A stretch of DNA of 64,000 nucleotides from Clostridiales bacterium (GCA_004553625.1 SFKX01000001.1:142066-206065), one strand, 5' to 3'. Counted from the first letter of the stretch, positions 8,866 through 17,079 are shown. Notes: generated by a model from the sequence alone, not told the origin. Made by a program: numbers and translations.

Positions 8866-9227
8866 CACTTGTCAAAGGCCACGCCGGAGACGTGGACGTT
8901 CACCACGGGCGCGCCCATGCCCGTCATGGATTCGACAGCGCCCGTCACGGCGTCCTGCACCTGCTTTGCCACGCTCACGACGTTCGAGCCGTAGCGGACC
9001 ATGATGATGACGTCCACCGTGATGACCCCGTCCTTTATCTGGACCTTCACGCCCTTGGACGGGGACTTTATCCCCAGAAGCTCCGCCAGCTCCGCGCCGG
9101 CGTTGTTCACCAGCGAGGCCACGCCGTCTATCTCGTTCACGGCGGCGCGCACCATCGACACCAGGACCTCCTCCGAGATGTTGATGCTGCCCTTCTCTTC
9201 CTTGCAGGTTATATAGTTTTCGCCCAT
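8865..9227 (-). CDS. Asp23/Gls24 family protein (YqhY-like)
   Basis: A 120-residue protein of the Asp23/Gls24 family. In Bacillus the homologue YqhY also lies directly upstream of nusB and has been linked to control of lipid synthesis. Family features are the ISEEVLVSMVRAAVNEIDGVA opening and the two-strand DVIIMVRYGSNV segment. It starts behind a strong TAAGGAGGT site 9-15 bases upstream and is the first gene of the yqhY-to-recN run, so the probable promoter of the whole cluster lies just before it. Cellular role here is inferred only from the family. Confidence 0.88.
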   Translation of the reverse strand: MGENYITCKEEKGSINISEEVLVSMVRAAVNEIDGVASLVNNAGAELAELLGIKSPSKGVKVQIKDGVITVDVIIMVRYGSNVVSVAKQVQDAVTGAVESMTGMGAPVVNVHVSGVAFDK

Positions 9228-9258
9228 GGCGATTACCTCCTTACCTTAATAGCAATAC

Positions 9259-9287
9259 AGTATACCATGTCCCCGCCTGAAAATAAA
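9259..9287 (-). promoter_or_regulatory. Probable promoter of the yqhY-nusB-xse-isp cluster
   Basis: On the minus strand a TATACT -10 element (9259-9264) is preceded after 17 bases by a weak TTTATT -35 (9282-9287). It lies 32 bases before the yqhY-like start, in the only gap ahead of that cluster. Confidence 0.45.
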
Positions 9288-9298
9288 GACATTTTTCC

Positions 9299-11248
9299 TC
9301 ATTTGAGCGAGTATAGCGCGAGGTCCCCGTCCGAATACACGCAGTCGAGCTCCGCGGCGAAATATTCCTCGTCCACGGCCCAGCTGCCGCGCTCGTGGCT
9401 GCTCACCAGGAGGTAGTCTATGCCGTACTCCTGCGCGTAGAAGTCCAGCCACTCCGCGGGCTGCTCGTAGACGAGCTTCAGCGCCGCCTCCCGCGGCTGG
9501 TAGTCAAGGCCGTGGTAGTAGAGGAAGGTCCCCGCCCCGCAGACGATGCTCCTGCCCGTCAGCATGGCGATGGCGTTGTTGTGGTTCGTGGCCGTGGCGA
9601 AAACCGCGTCCGGCTCCGTGTTCTCGCTCACATATTCCGCCAGCCGCCGCTGCTGCGCCGACACGACCTGGTAGCCGCTCTCCACCCAGCCGCCGAGGCC
9701 CAGGTGGTCGCCCGAGACGTACTCCCGCGCCAGAGTCAGCCCCCCGGAGAGAAAACAGGCCGTCAGCGTGAAGGCCGCCAGCACCGGCGCGGCCCGCCGC
9801 AGGGCGCCCTCCCTCAGCGCCGTCCAGACCTTTGCCATGAACTCCGCCGTGAGTCCGCACATGAGCGCGTAGGAGACGAAGATGAGCTTGTTGTTGTCAT
9901 ATAAGTTCGGCTGGAACACCACCAGCTCGCAGATGAGCCAGAGCAGTGCCCCTCCCGCGAAGAACAGGCGGCTCTCCCGCCGCGCGCAGGCCAGCGCCGG
10001 CGGCATCAGCAGGAAGATGAGGCCCATGTTCTTCACATAGAACCAGAGCCAGGAGTCCTTGTCGTTCACCCAGTTCCAGTGCAGACGCAGGAAGCTGCCG
10101 GAGGCCGCCTGCTTGAAGGTGAAGCACAGCAGCTGAGGCGCCGCCAGCGCCGCGGCGATGAGCCCGTAGCACAAAAACAGGCGCAGCCCGCCGCGCAGGC
10201 TCAGGCAGTTGGCGATGAGCAGGACGAGCGAGATGACCCCCAGCGCCAGGAAGGAGTGGGTGTGTACCAGCGGCAGGCAGCCCGCCAGCACGCCCAGGGG
10301 CAGGAAAAGCCTGTGCTCGTCCAGTATCGCCGCGCGGTAGAGCAGGTGCAGGCAGGGGAAGAGCAGCGCCCAGCCGAAGAGCGTCGCCCGCTGCGGTACC
10401 AGCATGTCCGCGATTGGGTTCACCCAGTAGATGCCCTTGTCCGTGTAGTTGGTGGGAGTGGTGTAGAATCCGCTCAGGATCTGGGATATGCCCCCGCCCC
10501 CGGCCTCGGAGAGGTCGAAGAAATAGGCAAAGCCGAAGCCGCCGCCCACGAAGAAGAGATAGAGCGCCAGCGTCGCCGCGCCGCCCCGGCCCAGCCAGAC
10601 CTCGAAGAGCAGATAGGCCCCCGCGACGACCAGCAGGTAGGCGTACATCGCCGGCAGCAGCGCCGAAAAGCGCAGGCCCGCGCCCAGCGTGTAGAAGGTG
10701 GAGCTGACGCTGTCGCAGAGGAAGGGGTAGCCTATGGCCGTCCCGGGCAGGAGCGAATACTCCGGCGGGAAGCTCTGCTGCACGGAGATGCTGCTGATTA
10801 TGCCGAGGTGCATACACATATCCCCGTAGGTGCTCTGGCCCGAGTGGAGCGAGCCGTCCGAGGCCGGGACGATCACGTGGTTCAGCATCAGCACCCAGCC
10901 GATGAGCACGAGCGGCAGTATGCTGAGGAGAAAGCGCCGCTCCCCGGCGAGGCTCAGGCGGGGCCGCCCGCCCAGGCGCAGGCAGACCGCGCCCAGGATG
11001 AGCGCCAGCGCCAGCGCCGCCAGCTGCGCCCAAATGTCGAAGCTGCCCGAGATGAAGGCAAAGAGCGCCGGGAACCACATCAGCATCACGAGCCCGGCGA
11101 CAAGCCCCAGCCAGAGCCGGAGCACCGGCCTGTCCCCACGGAAAACAAGCCCCGAGACGCACACTCCCGAGGCCGCGAATACGAGCAGATATAGAAGGGC
11201 TGCAAACTCCAAGTCACTGTCCCCCTTGCGCGGCGGTATCATGGGCAT
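9299..11248 (-). CDS. Large polytopic membrane protein, GT-C glycosyltransferase-like
   Basis: A 649-residue protein with about a dozen hydrophobic segments spread over residues ~10-470, then a C-terminal soluble part of ~170 residues with a nucleotide-independent look (AVFATATNHNNAIAMLTGR, LVSSHERGSW). The layout, the Asp/His-containing extracytoplasmic loop after the third helix (SDGSLHSGQS, YGDMCMH) and the soluble tail resemble lipid-sugar-dependent GT-C membrane glycosyltransferases. No catalytic assignment can be made. The ATG at 11248 has a GGAGG site 7 bases upstream. It directly follows spoIIIAH by 37 bp, so it may be read with the sporulation operon. Confidence 0.6.
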   Translation of the reverse strand: MPMIPPRKGDSDLEFAALLYLLVFAASGVCVSGLVFRGDRPVLRLWLGLVAGLVMLMWFPALFAFISGSFDIWAQLAALALALILGAVCLRLGGRPRLSLAGERRFLLSILPLVLIGWVLMLNHVIVPASDGSLHSGQSTYGDMCMHLGIISSISVQQSFPPEYSLLPGTAIGYPFLCDSVSSTFYTLGAGLRFSALLPAMYAYLLVVAGAYLLFEVWLGRGGAATLALYLFFVGGGFGFAYFFDLSEAGGGGISQILSGFYTTPTNYTDKGIYWVNPIADMLVPQRATLFGWALLFPCLHLLYRAAILDEHRLFLPLGVLAGCLPLVHTHSFLALGVISLVLLIANCLSLRGGLRLFLCYGLIAAALAAPQLLCFTFKQAASGSFLRLHWNWVNDKDSWLWFYVKNMGLIFLLMPPALACARRESRLFFAGGALLWLICELVVFQPNLYDNNKLIFVSYALMCGLTAEFMAKVWTALREGALRRAAPVLAAFTLTACFLSGGLTLAREYVSGDHLGLGGWVESGYQVVSAQQRRLAEYVSENTEPDAVFATATNHNNAIAMLTGRSIVCGAGTFLYYHGLDYQPREAALKLVYEQPAEWLDFYAQEYGIDYLLVSSHERGSWAVDEEYFAAELDCVYSDGDLALYSLK

Positions 11249-11285
11249 TATACCACCTCCGCCGCGCGGGGGGAACAGCTTATTT

Positions 11286-11960
11286 TCAGGTCTGCGGCGT
11301 GGTCGAGGCCTGCGGTGCGGGCGAAGTCTCCGTCAGGGTCTCGCTGTCCTCCGCCCCGGCCGAGCCGGTATCGGTCTCGCCCTCGCCCGTACCCGCGGAC
11401 GGGCTGCCCGAGCGTATCTCGATGACGTTCAGCTGGTCGGCCGTGTAGCCCGCGCTGGTCACGGCCTCGGTTATCCTCGCCGCCGCCGCGGCCGAAAGCC
11501 CCTCCGCAGGCGCCGGGACCGCCACCGTCACGCCGTCCTCGGATATGTACACCACGCAGTCGGAAAAGTCCTTCGCTATGAGCGTGTTCTCCAGCTGCGT
11601 CTCCAGCATGGACCAGTTCGCCATGGCCGCTATCGCGTTCATCGCGCTGTCTATCGTCTCCTGGGACGCGCTCTCGGAGCTCGCCGCCGTCTCGAGCAGG
11701 CTCAGGGCCTCGTCCCTCGAGGTCTGCCGCGTCAGCCTCGCCTGGGCGAAGTAGTCGGAGGCAGGCTCCGCGTCCGTCTCCCCGCCCAGCGAGGTCATCT
11801 TCTCGTCCTCGGCCTTCACCATGGCCGGGTCTGCCGCGCCCCAGCTGTTGTTGTACGACCAGTTCAGATACACCGCCGCGCACACAAACAGCAGCACCGC
11901 CGCAATGATGATGTTCCGTTTTACCTTTTTCACGTTCCTTGCCTCCTGTTTTTCAGCCAT
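11286..11960 (-). CDS. spoIIIAH: Stage III sporulation protein AH
   Basis: SpoIIIAH sits in the mother-cell membrane facing the forespore and pairs with SpoIIQ to form the ring linking both cells. Seen are a short basic N-terminus, one transmembrane helix (residues ~15-32), and a periplasmic-side domain of YscJ/FliF type containing AMANWSMLETQLENTLIAKDF. A Thr/Ser/Glu-rich tail of about 40 residues ends the protein. It is the last gene of the spoIIIA operon, 1 bp after AG. Length 224 residues is typical for Clostridia. Confidence 0.92.
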   Translation of the reverse strand: MAEKQEARNVKKVKRNIIIAAVLLFVCAAVYLNWSYNNSWGAADPAMVKAEDEKMTSLGGETDAEPASDYFAQARLTRQTSRDEALSLLETAASSESASQETIDSAMNAIAAMANWSMLETQLENTLIAKDFSDCVVYISEDGVTVAVPAPAEGLSAAAAARITEAVTSAGYTADQLNVIEIRSGSPSAGTGEGETDTGSAGAEDSETLTETSPAPQASTTPQT

Positions 11961-11961
11961 A

Positions 11962-12282
11962 TTACCGCTCCATGCCCAGAACTTCTATTCTGTCGCTGCC
12001 GAGGCCCGTGTAGGCGGACACCGCTTTTACGACGTCCAGGCGCACCCGGGCGCTCGAAGCGCCCTCGCACACCACCGCCACGCCCTCGTCAGAGTACAGC
12101 ACGCTCACGCGGCCCGCGCCCTCTATCTCGCTGAGGACCGTCTCCAGCCGCGCCTCCCGCTCCGTCCGGCCCGAGTCCGGGTCCCCGCCCCCGCCCGTCG
12201 GCCAGAGCAGCAGGCCCAGGCCGAGCACCAGAAGAAGCAGCAGGTATTTATATTTCGCGGCCCTCTCCCATATGCCCGCCAT
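11962..12282 (-). CDS. spoIIIAG: Stage III sporulation protein AG
   Basis: SpoIIIAG forms a large membrane-anchored ring in the channel between mother cell and forespore. This copy is short (106 residues, against ~200 in Bacillus). It has one transmembrane helix (residues ~11-29) followed by a compact ring-building domain with RLETVLSEIEGAGRVSVLYSD. The Bacillus-type extended beta-insertion appears to be absent. It adjoins AF with no gap. Assignment rests on the family core plus its position in the operon. Confidence 0.88.
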   Translation of the reverse strand: MAGIWERAAKYKYLLLLLVLGLGLLLWPTGGGGDPDSGRTEREARLETVLSEIEGAGRVSVLYSDEGVAVVCEGASSARVRLDVVKAVSAYTGLGSDRIEVLGMER

Positions 12283-12762
12283 CTACTCCGCCTCCCAGCT
12301 CTGGCGCTCCGCAGGGATGCCCAGCTCCGCCTCGATGAGCCGCTCCAGCTCCGCCCTGCCCGACTCCGGCCCGCCGAGCCGCGCCTCCCAGGGATACCAG
12401 AAGCCCTCGTCAGACCAGCGCGCCGTCACCTCCGCCCGGAGCCCGTCAAGGCCGAGCTGCGCCGCTTTGTCCAATATATATGCCTCGCACTCGCTCTCTA
12501 TGATAGTCCTGTTGAGCCTGTCCGCAGACTCCGCTGCGGACTCCGCCTGGCGGCGCGCGGCCTCGGAATAGCGGGCCATCGCCTTCGGCAGGGCCTCCGT
12601 ATCCAGGGCCGCGACGGGCGAGAGCAGCGCCGCCGCCATCACCACCCCGCAGGCCGCCCTCAGCACGCGCTTGGGCCGCCCCTCCGGGCAGAGCGCCGTC
12701 GCCAGCGCGCAGAATACCGCCGCGCCCACCAGGGCTCGTATCCAGTTCGTTACGAGTTCCAC
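12283..12762 (-). CDS. spoIIIAF: Stage III sporulation protein AF
   Basis: A 159-residue protein with two N-terminal transmembrane helices (about residues 5-50) and a soluble C-terminal domain of EscU/FlhB-like type. The start is a GTG at 12762 giving VELVTNWIRALVG, which matches the usual SpoIIIAF opening; no ATG gives a sensible N-terminus. It lies 29 bp after AE and adjoins AG. Needed with the other SpoIIIA proteins for forespore engulfment-dependent sigma-G activity. Confidence 0.85.
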   Translation of the reverse strand: MELVTNWIRALVGAAVFCALATALCPEGRPKRVLRAACGVVMAAALLSPVAALDTEALPKAMARYSEAARRQAESAAESADRLNRTIIESECEAYILDKAAQLGLDGLRAEVTARWSDEGFWYPWEARLGGPESGRAELERLIEAELGIPAERQSWEAE

Positions 12763-12791
12763 GCCTCGTTCCCCCTTTCCGCCCTCCGCGC

Positions 12792-13886
12792 TCAGCCCGC
12801 GACGGCCTTGGTCACGGAGATTATGGAGATGAACAGCATCAGCGCGCAGGCGCCCACGATGCCCAGGACCATCCCGAACACCCCGCCCAGCTCGGAGACG
12901 AGCCCGGCTATGCGCTTGTCCGCAAAGGCGGCGCAGAGCGCCGCGGCCGCCTTGTAGAACAGATAGCGCAGCGCCGCGGACAAAAAGGGCGCCAGGCAGA
13001 CGCAGGCCGCCGCCACCAGACCGAAGGCGCCCGCCGCGTTCCGCAAAAGGCCAGCGCCCGCCACCACCGTCGAGGCCGCGTCCGAGATCATGCCGCCCAC
13101 CACGGGCAGCGCCGTCGATATGGCCGTCTTGGCGGCCTTGGCCGTTACGGCGTCCGCCGCGCCCGTCACCGCCCCGCTGATGCCCAGCCAGGCCGTAAAG
13201 CCCGTCATCACCAGCGCCGTCGCCAGGCCCGTGAACTTTGAGATGAGCTTCGAGGCGCCCTCCAGCGCGGGGTTGTCCAGCGCCGCCGAGGCCGTCCGCA
13301 CGCCTATGCTCACATAGCACAGGGGCAGGAGCAGTTTCTGCGCCGCGCCCATCAGTATGTCCATGCACAGGGCAGTGGCCGCGTACTTCGCCGCCGCGCT
13401 CGTCACCGCGCCGCCCGCCGCGGCCGCGGCCGTCAGGCAGGGCAGCAGCGCGTGGGAGAAGTCCAGCAGCTCGCCCAGGGCCGCCTTGGCCGCGCTTATG
13501 CAGCCCCCGGCGTCCGCAAAGGCCAGGCCGGACACCGCCAGGCAGCCCGCAAGGCCCACATAGCGCGCCGCCGCGCCGTCCGCAAAGGCCCCCGCCAGCG
13601 TACAAAGGAGCGCCACGGCCACCAGCTTCAGCGCAGCCTCCGCCGCCTCGCGCCAGTAGCCGCGCAGGCCCTCCAGCGCCGCGTCCAGCAGCTTCGAGAG
13701 CATTCCCTCCGGCTCCACGGCGTCCATGATGCCCAGGTCCCCCAGCGTCTCCCGCGCCGCCTCCGGAGCGGCGGACTCCGCCGCGGACATGCCGAGGTCG
13801 CCGTAGAGCTCCTCCTGCGCCGCCGAGGCCAGGACCGGCGCCGTCAGCGCCAACGCGGCCAGCAGGATGCAGACGAGCGCCCTCAT
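12792..13886 (-). CDS. spoIIIAE: Stage III sporulation protein AE
   Basis: A 364-residue polytopic membrane protein with a likely signal sequence (residues 1-22), a short acidic stretch, and seven or eight hydrophobic segments from residue ~80 on. Features such as GGCISAAKAALGELLDF and GVRTASAALDNPALEG are family-typical. The ATG at 13886 overlaps the AD stop by 4 bp; the longer upstream frame is only spoIIIAD in another frame. Part of the sporulation feeding-tube complex. Confidence 0.9.
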   Translation of the reverse strand: MRALVCILLAALALTAPVLASAAQEELYGDLGMSAAESAAPEAARETLGDLGIMDAVEPEGMLSKLLDAALEGLRGYWREAAEAALKLVAVALLCTLAGAFADGAAARYVGLAGCLAVSGLAFADAGGCISAAKAALGELLDFSHALLPCLTAAAAAGGAVTSAAAKYAATALCMDILMGAAQKLLLPLCYVSIGVRTASAALDNPALEGASKLISKFTGLATALVMTGFTAWLGISGAVTGAADAVTAKAAKTAISTALPVVGGMISDAASTVVAGAGLLRNAAGAFGLVAAACVCLAPFLSAALRYLFYKAAAALCAAFADKRIAGLVSELGGVFGMVLGIVGACALMLFISIISVTKAVAG

Positions 13887-14269
13887 ACCAGGCCCTCCAC
13901 CGTGTCCAGGAGCGCGGAGATCAGCGGCAGGGCGCAGACCAGCGCCGCAGCCGCGCCCGCCAGCTCCACAGCCGAGGCCAGCTGGCTGCTGCCCGCGTCC
14001 CGGCAGGCCTCCGAGCCCAGCGCGCAGACTATGCCTATCCCCACGCACTTCACCACGGGCGTGAACAGCGCCGGGGACAGGCCGGAGAGCTCCCGCGCCC
14101 GCGCCGCCGCCGCGGCCAGCTCGTCCGCCAGGCCCAGCACCGCCATGAGTATCGCCGCCGCTGCCGCAAGGCCCAGGCAGACGGAGAGTTCCGCGTTCGA
14201 CTTTTTGAGCAGCAGCGCCATGAGCGCCGCGCAGATGCCGGCCGCGACCGCCTTTGCCGCCAGCTCCAT
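13883..14269 (-). CDS. spoIIIAD: Stage III sporulation protein AD
   Basis: A 128-residue membrane protein with four hydrophobic helices and the family segment LFTPVVKCVGIGIVC. It belongs to the export-apparatus-like part of the SpoIIIA complex. It overlaps spoIIIAE by 4 bp and follows AC by 1 bp. Confidence 0.9.
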   Translation of the reverse strand: MELAAKAVAAGICAALMALLLKKSNAELSVCLGLAAAAAILMAVLGLADELAAAAARARELSGLSPALFTPVVKCVGIGIVCALGSEACRDAGSSQLASAVELAGAAAALVCALPLISALLDTVEGLV

Positions 14270-14270
14270 C

Positions 14271-14465
14271 TCAGAACAAAAACAGGCTCTTTATGAGCCC
14301 GAAGAGCTCGCTTATCTTCTGCACCACCAGCACCAGCACGATGACAAGCCCCGTTATCGTAACCATGAGCGCCTGCTCCTCGCGGCCGGAGCGCGTGAGC
14401 AGTATGTTCAGCACCGCGACGAGGATGCCCACCGCCGCGACCTTGAAGATGAGTTCGACCTCCAT
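14271..14465 (-). CDS. spoIIIAC: Stage III sporulation protein AC
   Basis: A 64-residue protein with two transmembrane helices, resembling a small export-apparatus subunit. The ATG at 14465 gives MEVELIFKVAAVG, which aligns with the MGVDVNTIF opening of Bacillus SpoIIIAC, so it is preferred to the GTG three codons upstream. Spacing to AB is 18 bp. Confidence 0.88.
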   Translation of the reverse strand: MEVELIFKVAAVGILVAVLNILLTRSGREEQALMVTITGLVIVLVLVVQKISELFGLIKSLFLF

Positions 14466-14483
14466 TTGCCGCACCCTTTCCTT

Positions 14484-14987
14484 TCAGTACAGGACTATCG
14501 CCAGTATGATCCCGCCCCCGGCGGCGAGCCCGGCCCGGAGCTTGCCCATGACCCGGGCCTCCTCCGCGGCGTTTTGGGCCTCGCGGCGAAGCTCCGCCTC
14601 GCAGGCGCTTATCGCCGCGGCCTGCTCCGCGGCTCCGTATCGGCCCAGGCTGCCGCCCAGGTTCAAAAGCGCCGCGCGCGCCGGGTCGGAGAGGTCCAAA
14701 AGCTCCAGCGCCGCGGCCCAGATCTCCCCGAACTCCGCGCCTCCCAGGTTCTCCAGGCCCGCGCAGACCGCCGCGTAAAAGCTCCGCGCCGTCTCCGGTC
14801 CGTGCCGCGCCAGCCGCTCCGCCGCCTCCGGCAGCGGCGCCAGCCGCGAGACTATCTCCCCGCGCAAAAGCTCCAGGCCCGCGGCCAGGTCCGCCGTCAG
14901 GCGCGCGCGCCGCCGGAGCCTCAGCGCCTCCGCGAGCCCCATGCCCGCGCTCGCCAGCACCAGGGCCAGCGCGCCGATGAGTTTCAT
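14484..14987 (-). CDS. spoIIIAB: Stage III sporulation protein AB
   Basis: A 167-residue membrane-associated protein of GspF-like origin. It has an N-terminal hydrophobic helix (residues ~1-20), a helical soluble middle with ELLRGEIVSRLAPLPEAAERLA, and a C-terminal helix. The ATG at 14987 overlaps the spoIIIAA stop by 4 bp, which fixes the start. Probably acts with the AA ATPase in assembling the channel. Confidence 0.9.
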   Translation of the reverse strand: MKLIGALALVLASAGMGLAEALRLRRRARLTADLAAGLELLRGEIVSRLAPLPEAAERLARHGPETARSFYAAVCAGLENLGGAEFGEIWAAALELLDLSDPARAALLNLGGSLGRYGAAEQAAAISACEAELRREAQNAAEEARVMGKLRAGLAAGGGIILAIVLY

Positions 14988-15874
14988 CCGCCCAGCTCCT
15001 CCAATCTGTAGCGCCTGCGCCCCGCCCGCCGCTCGATGAGCACCGCCGCGCGGAACACCCGATCCTCCAGCAGCGGCCGGTACACCGGCCTCGACGCCAG
15101 CTCCCGCAGGCTCCCCGCGTGCGCCGTCGCCAGCAGCTTCACCCCGCAGCCCGAGGCTGAGCGCGCCGCCTCCACGTCCGCCGGGGTCGTTATCTCGTCC
15201 ATCGCCAAAAGCTGCGGCGTCATCGCCCTTATCAGCATCGCCGCGGCCTCCGGCTTCGGCGCGCCCGTCATGACGTCCGTGCAGGGCCCCACGTCGAAGA
15301 GCGGCGCGCCCTCCCAGACCCCCGCGATCTCCGCGCGCTCGTCTATGAGCGAAACGCGCCGCCCGCCCTCCGAGATGAGCCGCACGAGCTCGCGCAGGAG
15401 CGTCGTCTTGCCCGCGCCCGGCGGCGATACCAGCAGCGTGTCCGGCAGGCCCAGCTCCAGCAGCCCGGCATAGACCTCCTCCGCACAGCCCCGGTGCTGA
15501 CGCGGTATGCGCACGCTCAGGGAGGAGAGCCGCCGTATCGAGCGGACGCCGCCCTCGCGCACCACCGTCTCGCCGCAGAGCCCCACGCGGCAGCCTCCCC
15601 GCACCGTCACAAAACCCGAGGCCACGCACTCGAGCGCCGTGTGCGCCGAGGCGCGGGTGGCGTTCTCGAGCACGGTGTCCAGGTCCCGCGGCAGGACCGC
15701 CCTCTGCCCGAAGGGGGACTCCCCCTCCGCCAGCAGCAGCGCCGGACGCCTGCCCGAGCGCAGGCGCAGCTCCTCCGCCGAGGCGCGCGCCTCCGCCGGC
15801 AGCGAAAGCGCCGCCTGCCTAATATCCTGCGGCAGCAGCGCCGCCGCGTTTTCAAAGCCTTCGCCTTCTCTCAT
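14984..15874 (-). CDS. spoIIIAA: Stage III sporulation protein AA, secretion-type ATPase
   Basis: First gene of the spoIIIA operon, 296 residues. It is related to type II/IV secretion ATPases. The Walker A motif SPPGAGKTTLLREL is at residues ~149-162 and the Walker B-like LLAMDEIT further on. It should supply energy to the channel between mother cell and forespore. The ATG at 15874 has only a weak ribosome site. The sequence CATAGATT just upstream resembles a sigma-E -10 element, as expected for this mother-cell operon, but no -35 match was seen. Confidence 0.92.
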   Translation of the reverse strand: MREGEGFENAAALLPQDIRQAALSLPAEARASAEELRLRSGRRPALLLAEGESPFGQRAVLPRDLDTVLENATRASAHTALECVASGFVTVRGGCRVGLCGETVVREGGVRSIRRLSSLSVRIPRQHRGCAEEVYAGLLELGLPDTLLVSPPGAGKTTLLRELVRLISEGGRRVSLIDERAEIAGVWEGAPLFDVGPCTDVMTGAPKPEAAAMLIRAMTPQLLAMDEITTPADVEAARSASGCGVKLLATAHAGSLRELASRPVYRPLLEDRVFRAAVLIERRAGRRRYRLEELGG

Positions 15875-15930
15875 GTGGACAATCTATGCCCGCGCCCCCG
15901 GCCTTAGACCACAAACCCTCGTCCCGGCTC

Positions 15931-15959
15931 TTGCATGTTCGGGTAAAAGGTGGTAGAAT
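15931..15959 (+). promoter_or_regulatory. Sigma-A-type promoter of the 15,992 gene
   Basis: TTGCAT (15931-15936), 17 bases, then TAGAAT (15954-15959). It lies 33 bases ahead of the small membrane protein gene and points away from spoIIIAA. Confidence 0.7.
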
Positions 15960-15991
15960 ATTGGAAGTCGTTTTTTGGGAGGTCCTGTACC

Positions 15992-16465
15992 ATGGGTCTT
16001 GAAATGAAGATCATGTACGGCGCGCTCATCTTCGTCGCCGGCTGGTTCTACTTCTACATCTGCCTCAGACAGCTCATCTTTGACTTCACCGTGGCCTACC
16101 CGCTCATCTCCAAGTTCGGCAAGGCGGGCGAGCAGGTCTTTGCCCCGACGGGCGCAAACAGGATGAACACCATCTCCGTCGTGATCTGGCTCGTCATCTG
16201 CGCGGGGCTGGGCTTCCTCGTCGTCCACTTCGCCGCGCTCTACCTCATCATCTCCTTCTTTGCGGGCGTGGTCGTCGGTCTCGTCGTGTTCGCCAAGAAG
16301 CTCGGGCCGCGCACGAAGAGCAACTTTGAGGCCTTCTGCCGGACCTATTGCCGCTTCGTCCCCGACGACGACCTCCGCCAGGCCATGGCCCAGGCCGACC
16401 TGCCCAAAATGCGCGCAGCCCTCCGCGCCCTCGGCGTGGAGCTCAAGCTCGACGTTGAAAAATAA
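15992..16465 (+). CDS. Small membrane protein of unknown function
   Basis: A 157-residue protein not assigned to a family. It has a hydrophobic helix at residues ~8-25, a second hydrophobic block of about 45 residues in the middle (ISVVIWLVICAGLG onward, probably two helices), and a charged ~50-residue C-terminal tail. The ATG at 15992 has GGGAGG eleven bases upstream, whereas the upstream ATG in the same frame has no ribosome site and lies inside the promoter. It stands alone, divergent from spoIIIA and ahead of marR. Confidence 0.7.
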   Translation: MGLEMKIMYGALIFVAGWFYFYICLRQLIFDFTVAYPLISKFGKAGEQVFAPTGANRMNTISVVIWLVICAGLGFLVVHFAALYLIISFFAGVVVGLVVFAKKLGPRTKSNFEAFCRTYCRFVPDDDLRQAMAQADLPKMRAALRALGVELKLDVEK

Positions 16466-16494
16466 GCTCTTCCGGCAAAGTTCATAAATTATTA

Positions 16495-16530
16495 ACAGCG
16501 CCCCTGTTGACTTTTCACAGGAGGCGCTGT
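16495..16530 (+). terminator. Long hairpin overlapping the marR promoter
   Basis: A 13-14 bp stem with one bulged base: ACAGCGCCCCTGT at 16495-16507 against 16517-16530, loop of nine bases. It lies 30 bases after the small membrane protein gene and could end its transcript, but there is no run of T after it. The loop and arms contain the -35 element of the next promoter. Confidence 0.5.
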
Positions 16531-16535
16531 ATCAT
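16507..16535 (+). promoter_or_regulatory. Promoter of the marR-ABC exporter operon
   Basis: TTGACT (16507-16512), 17 bases, then TATCAT (16530-16535). Transcription would begin close to 16542, immediately before the paired palindromes that probably bind the MarR protein. Confidence 0.8.
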
Positions 16536-16550
16536 TTACTACGAAATTAC

Positions 16551-16577
16551 TTAGAGCTCTAATTTTTAGAGCTCTAA
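16551..16577 (+). promoter_or_regulatory. Twin palindromic operator of the marR operon
   Basis: Two identical 12-bp perfect palindromes TTAGAGCTCTAA (16551-16562 and 16566-16577), repeated at a 15-bp interval in the untranslated leader just before the marR ribosome site. Position and symmetry fit autoregulation by the downstream MarR-family protein; this is inference. Confidence 0.7.
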
Positions 16578-16593
16578 TTTTCGGAGGTAAGAA

Positions 16594-17079
16594 ATGAACG
16601 GCTGCATGGAAAAAAGCGACGCCATGCTCTCTTCGCCCGCGTGGCGGTTCAGGATGCTGCACATCGCGCACAGGAACGCTACGGACGCGCTGCTGGATAA
16701 ATACGGGGTGCGGGACTTCGGACACCCCTTTGTGCTCTGCCTGCTGGAGCACTGCGGCGGCGAGGAGGGCTTTGTTATGCAGAAGGAGCTCGCAAAACGG
16801 CTCCGGCTCACCCCCGCCACCGTGACCGCCGCCCTCAAGGCGCTTGAAAAACAGGGCTGCATCGTCCGCGAGTCGGAAGAGAGCGATATGCGCAGAAAGC
16901 GCATCAGGGTAACTGAAAAGGGGCGCGAGGTCGCCCAGCGCTATGTGAACGTGTTCACAGAGGTGGACGAGGCGATGTACAAGGGCTTCTCCCCCGAGGA
17001 ACTCGAGGCCGTCTCCGGCTACTTCAAGCGCATCACGGAAAATCTCAGGTCTCTGGCCGGTCAGGAGGGATGTATATGA
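16594..17079 (+). CDS. MarR-family transcription regulator
   Basis: A 161-residue winged-helix protein. The DNA-binding region spans residues ~55-115 (MQKELAKRLRLTPATVTAALKALEKQG then a basic wing with ESDMRRKRIRVTEKG). MarR proteins usually repress adjacent efflux genes and are released by small molecules. It is first in an operon with two ABC exporter half-transporters and overlaps the first by 4 bp. It probably senses a drug or metabolite exported by them. The start has GGAGG 9 bases upstream. Confidence 0.9.
   Translation: MNGCMEKSDAMLSSPAWRFRMLHIAHRNATDALLDKYGVRDFGHPFVLCLLEHCGGEEGFVMQKELAKRLRLTPATVTAALKALEKQGCIVRESEESDMRRKRIRVTEKGREVAQRYVNVFTEVDEAMYKGFSPEELEAVSGYFKRITENLRSLAGQEGCI

Noticed and set aside
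7190..8875. A 561-residue reading frame covering xseA and extending through nusB
   Set aside because: The upstream 155 codons are nusB in another frame; the xseA start at 8410 gives the family N-terminus and overlaps nusB by 4 bp.
12792..14048. Longer start for spoIIIAE
   Set aside because: The extra N-terminal part is spoIIIAD in another frame; the ATG at 13886 gives a signal sequence and a 4-bp overlap.
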